Of a stretch of DNA of 64,000 nucleotides, positions 46,795 through 54,934 are shown piece after piece. This DNA comes from CAWFZT01 sp963820415 (GTDB lineage: Bacteria; Chloroflexota; Anaerolineae; Anaerolineales; Anaerolineaceae). The position numbers and the translations under genes are program-made. Numbering within the stretch: position 1 is the stretch's first letter; each line of letters opens with the position of its first letter. Under the pieces are notes generated by a model. That model was not told the DNA's origin and ran no database searches. It worked only from the letters and a program-made list of their open reading frames with translations. Where the stretch lies: assembly GCA_963820415.1 (NCBI GenBank), contig CAWFZT010000012.1:1-64000 (forward strand). Reading direction: 5' to 3'.

Positions 46795-47873
46795 TTAATT
46801 TATAATGGCTGGGAAGATGTAATTATCGATCAGCGAGAAGATCCGGTCGTGATTATCCTCGCTTTGGGCAGTGGTAACGATGAGCAGGTTCGTCCCTGGG
46901 ATGACGAAGATGGTTTGCCCATAACGTCCCAGGGCAGCGTAGGCGCCGTACTTCGGGTAGGTCCACCACTGGTAGCCGTAACCTAGGGCGCCATCTGTGT
47001 TGGTGTGCTTCTGGGTGGCTGCCTGCACCCAGGCGGAGGAAATCACCTGGCGGCCTTCCCACTGGCCGTCGTGCAGGTACAGGTAGCCGAGCTTGGCCAT
47101 TTCACGCGGGGTAAGCTTTAATCCCCAGCCGCCGATGGGGATGCCCTGGTTATCGGTATCCCAGGTGTAGCCTTGAATGCCGAGCGGATCGAAAAGGAAC
47201 TTGCGTGCAAAGGCGGCCGCGTTACCGGATTTCGTCTGCAGGATGGTCGAGAGCAGGTGAGTGCAGCCGGAGCAATAGTTGAAGAGCTTGCCTGGTTGGG
47301 CTGCCATGGGCAGGTCGAGCATATAGCCGGCCCAATCCTGGGTGGTAGACAACTTTTGGTAAGATGGGTCGCCCTCGATCCAAGCCAGGCCAGTGTTCAT
47401 GGTCAGGACGTTTTCCAGGGTCATGGCTTGTTTGCGGGCGTCGTTATTTTGGGTGGTGCGGCCGGGGAAGAAGTTGAGCACAGTTGGATTGACGCCATCG
47501 ATAAGGCCCTGGTCGAAGGCAATCCCCACCAGTGTGCTGGTGAAGCTCTTCGTACAGGAATAAATTTCGCGCCGCTGGTCAGCCGTAGCGCCCTGGAAAT
47601 AGGTCTCGCTGACGATGTAGCCGTTGCGGATGATCAGCAGGCTGTAAAGGCTGATGGAATCCTGCTTGACCGCCTCGATGGCCTGGGACAGCAAGCCTGC
47701 GTCCATGCCCTGCTGTGAGGGAGTGGAGGTGCGCCAGTCCTGGGTGGGCCAATAAAGGCCGGTGGGACCGGGCTGCCTGCGGTAGGCGCTGAGGCAGAGG
47801 AATCTGGCAGACAGCCAGACAGCGTGACTGCCAGCAGGGCTATCAGTAAAAACAGGCGGATTATCTTAACCAT
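46795..47873 (-). CDS. Serine hydrolase of beta-lactamase class C type, lipoprotein, frameshifted
   Basis: The N-terminus MVKIIRLFLLIALLAVTLSG followed by Cys is a lipoprotein signal. After a Ser/Ala/Pro linker the frame shifts near 47765; the corrected frame reads GLYWPTQDWRTSTPSQQGMD then the intact 303-residue part. The nucleophile Ser-x-x-Lys is in SCTKSFTSTLVGIA and the Tyr motif in LFNYCSG. Penicillin-binding-protein-like esterase or amidase on the outer face of the membrane. Confidence 0.82.
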
Positions 47874-47943
47874 GGTAACATTCCTCTCTGGAAGGTTTCA
47901 ATATTATTATAAGGGGAGATATATAATATCTGGAGAGGAAACT

Positions 47944-48960
47944 ATGAAAGCCATCGTTTACCATGCGCCACGTGATTTCTCATACCAGGACGTCCCCGAC
48001 CCGCAGGTGGGGCCGGAGGAAGCGCTGATCCGAGCCAAGGCCTGCGGCATCTGCGGCACCGACCTGCACATCCACGAAGGGGAGTTCCTGGCGGAGTTCC
48101 CACTCATCCCCGGGCACGAAATCGCTGGGGAAATCGCCGGGCTGGGGACCAACGTGAAGGGCCTGTCCCTGGGGACGCGCGTGGTGGCGGATAATACCGA
48201 ATTGTGCGGGAGCTGTTTCTACTGCCGGCGCGACCAGCCGCTGTTCTGCGAGAACTTCGTCTCGCACGGCTGCAACACAGCCGGCGGGCTGGCGGAATAC
48301 GTGTGCCTCCCGGCCGCCAAGGTCTTCCCGATCCACAACCTGAGTTGGCGCGAGGCAGTGATGGTGGAACCGACCGCCTGCGCCATCCACGGCATGGATG
48401 TGATCGCTATTAAACCGGGCAGTGAGGTGCTGCTGTTTGGGGCCGGCCCGACCGGGACCGTCCTGGCGCAACTGCTCAAGCTGAACGGGGCGGCCCAGCT
48501 GGTGGTGGCGGCTCCACCCGGGCCCAAACTCGACCTGGTGCGACGGCTGGCGGCGGATGCGGTGGTGGAAATTGACCGCAGCGATTACGATAAGCACCGC
48601 CGGTTCCTGTTGAAAACCTTCAAACACGGCTTCGACACGGTAGTCGAGGCGACCGGCTCGGCGCAGCTCTGCCAGGACAGCCTGCAGTACGTCCGCATGG
48701 GCGGTCAGGTGATCGTCTACGGGGTGTACGCCGAGCGTGAGCGCGTCACCTGGAGCCCGACCGAGATTTTCCGGCGGGAGATCACCATCAAGGGTTCCTT
48801 CGCCCAGACGCACTGCTTCGACCGATCGCTGCTTTACCTGGAAAACGGTAAGGTGAAGGTCGATGAAATCGTCACCAACGAATTTGCCCTGCAGGATTAC
48901 GACAAAGCGCTGGAGGCTTTGCGCGGGCGGGTAGGAATTAAGAATATGGTGGTGCCATAA
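47944..48960 (+). CDS. Zinc-dependent alcohol dehydrogenase (MDR)
   Basis: The ATG at 47944 follows GGAGAGG. 338 residues: catalytic zinc ligands in KACGICGTDLHIHEGEF (Cys37) and PGHEIAGE (His58, Glu59); structural zinc loop CGSCFYCRRDQPLFC; NAD loop LFGAGPTGTVLA. Similar to sorbitol or threonine dehydrogenases and sugar-alcohol oxidisers. The DUF5674 gene follows with no gap. Confidence 0.88.
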   Translation: MKAIVYHAPRDFSYQDVPDPQVGPEEALIRAKACGICGTDLHIHEGEFLAEFPLIPGHEIAGEIAGLGTNVKGLSLGTRVVADNTELCGSCFYCRRDQPLFCENFVSHGCNTAGGLAEYVCLPAAKVFPIHNLSWREAVMVEPTACAIHGMDVIAIKPGSEVLLFGAGPTGTVLAQLLKLNGAAQLVVAAPPGPKLDLVRRLAADAVVEIDRSDYDKHRRFLLKTFKHGFDTVVEATGSAQLCQDSLQYVRMGGQVIVYGVYAERERVTWSPTEIFRREITIKGSFAQTHCFDRSLLYLENGKVKVDEIVTNEFALQDYDKALEALRGRVGIKNMVVP

Positions 48961-49299
48961 ATGGTCCATATTATCATCCAACAAGCTATGCCTGAGCAAA
49001 TTGCTGAGATGCTTGAAGTTTATTCAAGCATGATCAAACTTGCAGTTGACATTCGCCGAAATATCCTGGCAGGAGGGGGTGAAATGCATGCGGATTGCGA
49101 AAAGGTGCTGCTAGATAATGGTAGTGAACAAGATGACATTTGGGGAGCTAACTGGTACCCGGATGAACAGAGGGTTGAATATGAGGCGATTATCAATATC
49201 CGGCCGCATCTGGCTAACCGGGGAATGGTGATCCAGAGTGAGGAGGTTCGTAAGCGAGTTTCAGAGGTAACCCTGGCATTGTTAGGAGGCGCCAGGTGA
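48961..49299 (+). CDS. DUF5674 family protein
   Basis: 112 residues: QIAEMLEVYSSMIKLAVDI, LAGGGEMHADCEKVLLDNGS and DDIWGANWYPDEQRVEYEA are the family's conserved blocks. Function unknown. It begins at the base after the dehydrogenase stop and overlaps the next gene by four bases, an arrangement seen for paired small genes. Confidence 0.75.
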   Translation: MVHIIIQQAMPEQIAEMLEVYSSMIKLAVDIRRNILAGGGEMHADCEKVLLDNGSEQDDIWGANWYPDEQRVEYEAIINIRPHLANRGMVIQSEEVRKRVSEVTLALLGGAR

Positions 49300-49646
49300 A
49301 AGACTTGGAACGGATGCATACCCGATTTATGCGCGATCCAATCCCGTTACGGCTGGCCGGACTGGCTGCCGATCTGGCGCGCATTTCCTCCTCGGCGCGC
49401 CGGACAACCGGGGCCGCCCAGGTGATGGAGATGATCGAGGAAAGCCGTTATTTTATTGAATGGACGGCTGGTGAAATAGCGGTGGATCAGGCAGCCGAGT
49501 TGGTCGACATCCAGGTAATGCTGACAGTGTGGAAGCATGCTTGGCTTGAGGCGCAGGCCAGCCAGTCGCAGCGAACGCTTCTCTCGCTACAGGCCAAGAA
49601 ATGGTCCGATCAGGTGTTGGGATATTCGGGATTGGGAAAAGAATAG
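49296..49646 (+). CDS. Helical partner of DUF5674, unknown function
   Basis: 116 residues, helical, with RDPIPLRLAGLAADLARISS, MEMIEESRYFIEWTA and AAELVDIQVMLTVWKHAWLE. The start overlaps the DUF5674 stop. The pair may form a complex; a toxin-antitoxin role is possible but no nuclease motif is visible. Confidence 0.65.
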   Translation: MKDLERMHTRFMRDPIPLRLAGLAADLARISSSARRTTGAAQVMEMIEESRYFIEWTAGEIAVDQAAELVDIQVMLTVWKHAWLEAQASQSQRTLLSLQAKKWSDQVLGYSGLGKE

Positions 49647-49653
49647 CCGATCA

Positions 49654-50274
49654 TTAGGGTTTGCTCCACCTCTCCAATTCCCGCAGCAGAGCCCGGGCGG
49701 AATCACGGTCAGGTACACCTTCGACGCTGAGGAACAGGACGCGCGGGTTGAGGTTCTGAATCACCAGGGGAATCTCATCCAGACGGCAGTTGACCTGGAT
49801 GCCCTTTCCGGCTATTTGGATTTTTTGGTAAACCCACATCCAGCGGTGGATGCCCTCGTTGCCCGCTCCGTAGACGTACTGGATTGCGTTCAGCTCGGGG
49901 ATAGCCAGCAGCGAATCCAGGTGGCGCAGAGCCCCGGGACCATCCAGGTGATAGATGGAGCGCTCGTAGTACTGGCATTCGCGCCGGATGCGGGGTAGGA
50001 AGATTTCGTCGAACATCTGCCGGCTGACCATGATAGAGAAATCGTTGGAGGGGATAAAGTAGCGCCCGTCGTGGACCAGCGTCGTCCAGGAAGTGATGGG
50101 TAAGCCAGCGCGGGGCTGCTTCATGTAAAAGAGATCGTAGAGCTTGTAGTAATCGGTTTCGAGGCGCGCCAGCAGGCGACTGACCTCGGGCAGGTGTTCA
50201 ATCATATCGGTGGCCAGGTTGAGCGGGTCGCGGAAGGCGGCAATGGCGTCTCCGCCGGAATGCCAGTCGGTCAT
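49654..50274 (-). pseudogene. Uroporphyrinogen-decarboxylase-like protein, C-terminal part
   Basis: 206 residues matching the second half of URO-D-like proteins: LTGMTDWHSGGDAIAAFRDP, FSIMVSRQMFDEIFLPRIR, SIYHLDGPGALRHLDSLLAI and a C-terminal RVLFLSVEGVPDRDSAR. The first 150 or so residues are absent; upstream the frame merges into the RibD-like gene. Such proteins often belong to corrinoid methyltransfer systems. Truncated and probably inactive. Confidence 0.65.
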
Positions 50275-50855
50275 ACCGGTGAGGAACAGACCCTGGCCGG
50301 CTCGTAGCTGAGCAGGACGATCCCAGAACCGAACGGCTGTGCTTCGACAAGTTTAACTGTCGAGAGGTTCCCGTCTTCAAAAAGGCGCTTTCCGCCCCCC
50401 TGGATGACCGGATGGACCAGCAGCCGGTATTCATCGACGAGGTCATGCTGCCTGAGCAAGTGCGCCAACCCGGCGCTTCCAGCGACCAAAATATCCTGGA
50501 CGGGCTGCTGTTTCAGACCGGATACTTCTTTAGCAACATCTCCTGTAATCACCATCGAATTATTCCACTCGAGCTTTTCCAGGGTGGTTGAAACAACGTA
50601 TTTGGGCAGGCTGTTCATTCGGTCAGCAAACCCATATTCATCTTTCATGGCTGGCCAAGCGGCTGCAAAACCTTGGTAGGTGACACGTCCCAGGAGAAGG
50701 GCGCCGCTCGCAAACAGCTCGTCGAATTTAAACTTCGCCGCTTCTTCATTCCAGAATTTAAAGCTCCAACCGCCGTACTCGGTTTTTTCCGAACCGCCCG
50801 GGTCTTCCATCACGCCATCCAGTGTCACATATTCGGTGACAATAACTTTTCTCAT
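50271..50855 (-). CDS. RibD C-terminal/dihydrofolate-reductase-like protein
   Basis: 194 residues: VIVTEYVTLDGVMEDPGG, LLLGRVTYQGFAAAWPAM, DILVAGSAGLAHLLRQHDLVDE and LLVHPVIQGGGKRLFEDG, the standard pattern of these NADPH-binding reductases. The last residues after LLSYEP look foreign, where the frame runs into the URO-D fragment; a deletion joins the two genes at about 50300. Confidence 0.85.
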   Translation of the reverse strand: MRKVIVTEYVTLDGVMEDPGGSEKTEYGGWSFKFWNEEAAKFKFDELFASGALLLGRVTYQGFAAAWPAMKDEYGFADRMNSLPKYVVSTTLEKLEWNNSMVITGDVAKEVSGLKQQPVQDILVAGSAGLAHLLRQHDLVDEYRLLVHPVIQGGGKRLFEDGNLSTVKLVEAQPFGSGIVLLSYEPARVCSSPV

Positions 50856-50988
50856 GTCCGTTTTCCTTTTTCAAGCAAGATAACATTTCTTATACTGGTT
50901 ACCACAGGATAATAAATCTGCAATTGAAAGTCAAGAATTAGTTACCTGACATGTTTACCACGTATTCACCAAATTTTGAAAGAAGAAA

Positions 50989-51125
50989 AGACCTCTTGCA
51001 AAAGTAAATCATTTGGCGCTTTTCAATTCGCAATTATACATTGCGGCAATGAGATTGAATCTCTGTGAAAAACGGGTTGTCTGGGAATTCACCACGGGGA
51101 TTCCCAATGAATTTGCAAGAGGTCT
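50989..51125. mobile_element. MITE-like element with 14-bp inverted ends
   Basis: agacctcttgcaaa (50989-51002) and its exact complement (51112-51125) bound 109 bases with no coding capacity. An inner gggaattc...gggattccc stem lies at 51083-51105. A similar ccacgggg-a-tccc motif occurs at 46772-46787. A non-autonomous insertion element just upstream of azlC. Confidence 0.65.
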
Positions 51126-51152
51126 AATATAAAAACTGATATACTTGCGCCC

Positions 51153-51842
51153 ATGCCAAACGACTTCAAGCGCGGCTACACCGGCATGCTGCCGCTTTTC
51201 CCGGGGTTGATCTCCTTTGGGCTGTTGTATGGTGTGCTGGCGCGCCAGGTGGGTTTTACCACCTGGCAGACCCTGGCGATGTCGCTGATCGTCTTCGCTG
51301 GCTCGGCCCAGTTCACCGCAGTGGGGATGTGGGCTTCCAGCAGTGCTATCCCGATCATCTTGACCACGCTGATCCTAAACCTGCGCCACCTGCTGTTGGG
51401 CGCCTCGCTGGCGCCCTATCTGCGCGGGCTGCCCCGCAGTTGGAAGGTGGCCCTGGCATTCTGGCTGACGGATGAATCTTACGCGGTGGCTATCGCCGAG
51501 TACCAGCGCGGCAGCGGCAGCCACTGGTATTTTTTTGGCGCCAGCATGGGAGTATATTCCATCTGGGCAGTCGCCAGCCTGACCGGGGCGCTGCTTGGTT
51601 CGGCGGTGCCCGACCCATCTCGCTACGGGTTGGACCTGGTCTTCCCGCTGACCTTCCTGGGCTTGCTATTCAATTTCCTCAAGGATCGTAAAGGGGTGAT
51701 CGTGGCGCTGGCGGCGGGCGGGGTGGCGCTGGTGGGTGCGTTGTACCTGCCGGGTAAATGGTACGTGATCATCGCCGGGCTGCTGGGCAGTGGCTTGGGC
51801 CTGCTGATAGAAGAATGGAAGGGGCTGTGGACAAAATCCTGA
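51153..51842 (+). CDS. azlC: AzlC family branched-chain amino acid exporter subunit
   Basis: 229 residues with about six membrane segments; FPGLISFGLLYGVLARQVGF, VFAGSAQFTAVG and LILNLRHLLLGASLAPYL are AzlC signatures. TATACT at 51140-51145 gives a near-leaderless start. It works with AzlD encoded by the overlapping next gene to export branched-chain amino acids or analogues. Confidence 0.9.
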   Translation: MPNDFKRGYTGMLPLFPGLISFGLLYGVLARQVGFTTWQTLAMSLIVFAGSAQFTAVGMWASSSAIPIILTTLILNLRHLLLGASLAPYLRGLPRSWKVALAFWLTDESYAVAIAEYQRGSGSHWYFFGASMGVYSIWAVASLTGALLGSAVPDPSRYGLDLVFPLTFLGLLFNFLKDRKGVIVALAAGGVALVGALYLPGKWYVIIAGLLGSGLGLLIEEWKGLWTKS

Positions 51843-52135
51843 TCTTCCTTGGCATGGCGCTGGTGACCTTCTTCACGCGCTACACCATGATTGCCTTGTT
51901 CGGGCACGGTATCTCTCCCAGGCTGCAGCGCTGGCTGAATTACGTCCCGGCGGCAGTTCTGTCGGCCCTGATCGCTCCGGCCACCCTGGCGCCACAGGGC
52001 AAGATCCAGCTTGGTCTGCCGGCGGTTTCATTGGTAGTAGGCTGCCTGGCAGCCTACCGCACTCGCAACGTGTTCTGGACCATCCTGGCCGGCCTGGCGG
52101 TGTTCTGGCTGGGTAAGCTGGCGTTTCCGGGCTAA
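51827..52135 (+). CDS. azlD: AzlD family transporter subunit
   Basis: 102 residues from the GTG at 51827, which follows GGAAGGGG; an ATG at 51815 is possible. Three to four membrane segments; FLGMALVTFFTRYTMIALFG and LNYVPAAVLSALIAPATLAP are typical of AzlD. Overlaps azlC by 16 bases. Confidence 0.88.
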   Translation: MDKILIFLGMALVTFFTRYTMIALFGHGISPRLQRWLNYVPAAVLSALIAPATLAPQGKIQLGLPAVSLVVGCLAAYRTRNVFWTILAGLAVFWLGKLAFPG

Positions 52136-52158
52136 CTAATCAGCGCAGCCCCATCCTT

Positions 52159-52186
52159 CCCCTCTCTCATTTTCGTGAGAGAGGGG
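52159..52186. terminator. Hairpin between convergent azlD and HD-GYP gene
   Basis: cccctctctca and tgagagagggg form an 11-bp perfect stem with a TTTTCG loop. Its place between convergent genes suits a bidirectional terminator; no T-tract. Confidence 0.55.
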
Positions 52187-52243
52187 AAATCTCCCCCTGC
52201 CCTTCTCCCCTGCGAGATAAGGAGGGAATGTGGACGAGAATGG

Positions 52244-53425
52244 CTATGGAAGCAGGAAGTTGCGATAAGCTTGTACGAGGGTTTTTTCGCGTTCCATAAC
52301 GTTCAGGAAGGCACCAGCCACGCGTGGGTCGTACAGCCTGCCGTTGCATTCGTGGATCTCTTTAATGGCTTCGTTATGGGTGCGGGCAGCCTGGTAGACG
52401 CGTCCTTCGGTCATGGCGCAGTAGGCGTCGATCACGGAAATGATGCGCCCTCCCAGGGGGATTTGTTCGCCCTTCAGTCCATAGGGATAACCGCTGCCGT
52501 CAAAATATTCATGGTGTGACTGGATGTAGGCCTGCACGTCGCCCAATTCGTCCACCATCGAGACCATGTCAGCCCCGGTCAAGGGGTGTTTTTTCATGAT
52601 CTCCCATTCAGATTCGTTCAGGCGTCCTGGCTTGAGCAAGATGCTGTCCGGGACGGCGATCTTACCGATATCATGGAGCATGGCCGACCAGCGCAGCGCC
52701 TGGGTATCACCCAGGCTCAGGTTAAGTTCGTGGCTCAGGGTATTCACCAGCCAGACCAACCGGCGGGTATGGGCACTGGTGATGGGCGAGTGTTTTTCTA
52801 GCACCTTGTTGAAGCCCATGACCACGTCCTGGGGAGTGATCTTCTGCCTGTCAAACGGGTAGGATTTAACGATGGTATAAGAGGTCTGCACAGCGAGCAT
52901 GGAGGCCAGGTACTTGAAATCGTGCCGGGAAGACTCGTCGTACTTCTCCTGTTGGGTACCCAGTACCAACAAGCCAACCCGAGTATAGGAAATGCGCAGA
53001 GGGATGAAGAGCAGAGAGAGAGCGCTATTGAGGTAAAGCGTCTGGCGTTCCGCCGGAGAGGCGTCGCTGTCTACGTGCAGCGCCCAGGGAGTTTCCTGGT
53101 ACATGGCCCGGTCGTAGACCGGCCCGGCCAGGGAGGATTCCCAGGGGTTCTTACAGGTGCGCCTGGCCAGGCAAGGCGTAAAGTAAACTGCTTTGCAGGT
53201 CAGGTGCCCATCAATTTCTAAGCGCAGTAGTTTCCCAAAATCAACCTGTAAGAGCTCGACTGCGTCATGGGTAATCGTATCGTAAATGGTATCCTGCCCT
53301 TTAGCCACGGCCATATGGCGACTGAACTCGGAAATTCCGAGTTTTTTCATGGCGCTTCGTGGTTCAAATGCCTGATGATCAGACTTGTTCAGGTCAGGCT
53401 TTTCGGGCTGGTAAATCGGCGGCAT
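52244..53425 (-). CDS. GAF-like and HD-GYP domain phosphodiesterase
   Basis: 393 residues. The N-terminal 200 residues resemble a GAF sensor with ALSLLFIPLRISYTRVGLLV. The HD-GYP part has HSPITSAHTRRLVWLVNTLS, AMLHDIGKIAVPDSILLKPG, SHHEYFDGSGYPYGLKGEQI and RIISVIDAYCAMTEGRVYQ. Such domains hydrolyse cyclic-di-GMP or related dinucleotides. It is the last gene of the minus-strand array that holds two small peptide genes and a large regulator. Confidence 0.87.
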   Translation of the reverse strand: MPPIYQPEKPDLNKSDHQAFEPRSAMKKLGISEFSRHMAVAKGQDTIYDTITHDAVELLQVDFGKLLRLEIDGHLTCKAVYFTPCLARRTCKNPWESSLAGPVYDRAMYQETPWALHVDSDASPAERQTLYLNSALSLLFIPLRISYTRVGLLVLGTQQEKYDESSRHDFKYLASMLAVQTSYTIVKSYPFDRQKITPQDVVMGFNKVLEKHSPITSAHTRRLVWLVNTLSHELNLSLGDTQALRWSAMLHDIGKIAVPDSILLKPGRLNESEWEIMKKHPLTGADMVSMVDELGDVQAYIQSHHEYFDGSGYPYGLKGEQIPLGGRIISVIDAYCAMTEGRVYQAARTHNEAIKEIHECNGRLYDPRVAGAFLNVMEREKTLVQAYRNFLLP

Positions 53426-53558
53426 TATCGGACCTTCTGGAAGGCTATTCCACCCCGGCGATCAGGGATAATCGCCAGGCAATAGAGACAAAAAACCGGC
53501 AGTGGTTGGCTGGAAAAGCGGGCTTTTCCAGTAAAACCGGCCTGGTTGGATCAGAGGT

Positions 53559-53855
53559 TCACAGGCAAGCCACCGGTGCGGTGGCTGGGAAAGGCACTTC
53601 GACCATCTGGCGAGCGAATTCGGCCAGGCTTTCAGCGCGGATGGACGACATCCAGGTCATCTCGCCTTCATCCAGGTGGAACGTTTCGCCGGCGTAACCG
53701 GCGGCAATTGCATGGCGCGGGTCAGAAAACAGCGTCTGCCGGAAGCGATTGCTGACCACGGCAGCCGAAAGCACGCGCAGGCTTTCCCGGCTGGGATAAC
53801 TGCTATGAGTGTGAGTGCTAACACTGTATCCACTAAATTTAATCATCTTGTCCAT
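53559..53855 (-). CDS. NHLP/Os1348-like small protein
   Basis: The ATG at 53855 follows AAGGAG. 98 residues: Ser/Thr/His-rich start, then SNRFRQTLFSDPRHAIAAGY with AGETFHLDEGEMTWMSSIRA and SLAEFARQMVE. The F-x-x-x-L-x-x-D-P-x-x-A-L-A-x-G pattern is that of nitrile-hydratase-leader-like (NHLP, Os1348-type) peptides, some of which are RiPP precursors. The tail VPFPATAPVACL has one Cys. No modifying enzyme is adjacent. The start overlaps the DUF5317 stop by 17 bases. Confidence 0.6.
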   Translation of the reverse strand: MDKMIKFSGYSVSTHTHSSYPSRESLRVLSAAVVSNRFRQTLFSDPRHAIAAGYAGETFHLDEGEMTWMSSIRAESLAEFARQMVEVPFPATAPVACL

Positions 53856-54435
53856 TTCTATTCTCCTTTTTTTCGTTGTTTGGGCCACCGAGGCTCCATA
53901 GAAGCCAGAAAGCCCCAAGGGCGATGAATATATCACCGGTACTGAATGCGACCGGGTAGTGCATCCAGTCAGGCAGGATAAATCGGTCATCCAGGAACCA
54001 TAGGCGGGTAGCGGTGAGAGGCATGACGAAATCTTTGGTAGTTAGCAACCGCTTACCAACTTCCCACAGGCCAGCGGATGGACCTGGGATGAGCTTTTGG
54101 ACCACCTCGGGTTGGATGGGCATCAACCCACCATTGAGGACAATCACAGAAAAATTCGATAGTAAACCTAACCCCAGCGCCCAAAACGGGGGTCTTTTGA
54201 GGTTGGTCAGAGCAAAAGCTAATAACAGGATTTGCGAACTGACCAGGGCCACTGCAGCCCATCGACTGAGCAACGTAATAGTGGGATGAAAATTGAAGGC
54301 CAGAAACTGAGGTACGAACCCGACGAGAACCAGTCAGGGGTATTTCAGGTTGTACGGCTGATAGGATCGCTTACCTCGCCATGCCCGGGCCAACCCCGCA
54401 ACCAAGCCCAGGACAATTGCTACCAGTAAGATCAT
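53839..54435 (-). CDS. DUF5317 membrane protein with an in-frame TGA
   Basis: From the ATG at 54435: MILLVAIVLGLVAGLARAWR, TGA at 54336-54334 (NLKYP-stop-LVLVGF), then the intact rest, including QILLLAFALTNLKRPPFWAL, NFSVIVLNGGLMPIQPE (the family's N-G-G-x-M-P) and a final helix GDIFIALGAFWLLWSLGG. About four to five membrane segments and 198 residues if the stop is read through or absent; a TGG-to-TGA change at a Trp fits. Function unknown. Confidence 0.7.
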
Positions 54436-54447
54436 TCAGGCAGCAGG

Positions 54448-54594
54448 CTAACAATGCCCGACGCCCCCTGTGCATCCCGGAGCTCCCGCAGCAACAACGA
54501 ACATTGCCAAAGTGAGAACGAAGACAACCAGGCTGATTATCTGAGTAGTCGTTTTGCTAGACAGGACGATGAGTTCATTTGTTAGGTGTTTCAT
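54448..54594 (-). CDS. 48-residue membrane peptide with Gly/Cys tail
   Basis: The ATG at 54594 follows CGGAGAAACAC. A polar start, one helix (IISLVVFVLTLAMFVVAA) and the tail GAPGCTGGVGHC. It lies 12 bases before DUF5317 on the same strand. The helix plus short Gly-rich tail with two Cys resembles a secreted signal or toxin precursor. No known family is recognised. Confidence 0.55.
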   Translation of the reverse strand: MKHLTNELIVLSSKTTTQIISLVVFVLTLAMFVVAAGAPGCTGGVGHC

Positions 54595-54934
54595 TGTGTT
54601 TCTCCGTAGGATAAGATTTTGATTGTTGAAGGTTTTGGACCACTTACTTAAAACCTTATTAATTACTATAAGACCATTATGCGATTTAGCAGGCTCCAAA
54701 ACAGGCTTCAAAATCGACCTTATCCTCCTTTTCAGGCCATTACATTTCTGTAAAGTACTTTGGCAAGGAAACACTTTTCAACACATCATACGGATATAAT
54801 GGATCGCGTCGTAAAAAGTGAGAATCCTAAAAAAAGTAGTAACCGGCAAGTTGGTGTAGGACCACAGCGGGGTTTCTTCCTATATTAGTCGGAACCAACT
54901 ATGGCCTGCCTGTTTGGCAGCAGTATACCTCGGC

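Noticed and set aside
32675..54336. Recoded stop codons as a variant genetic code
   Set aside because: Interruptions involve TAA, TAG and TGA at positions expecting different residues, and many intact genes in the window end normally with each of these codons.
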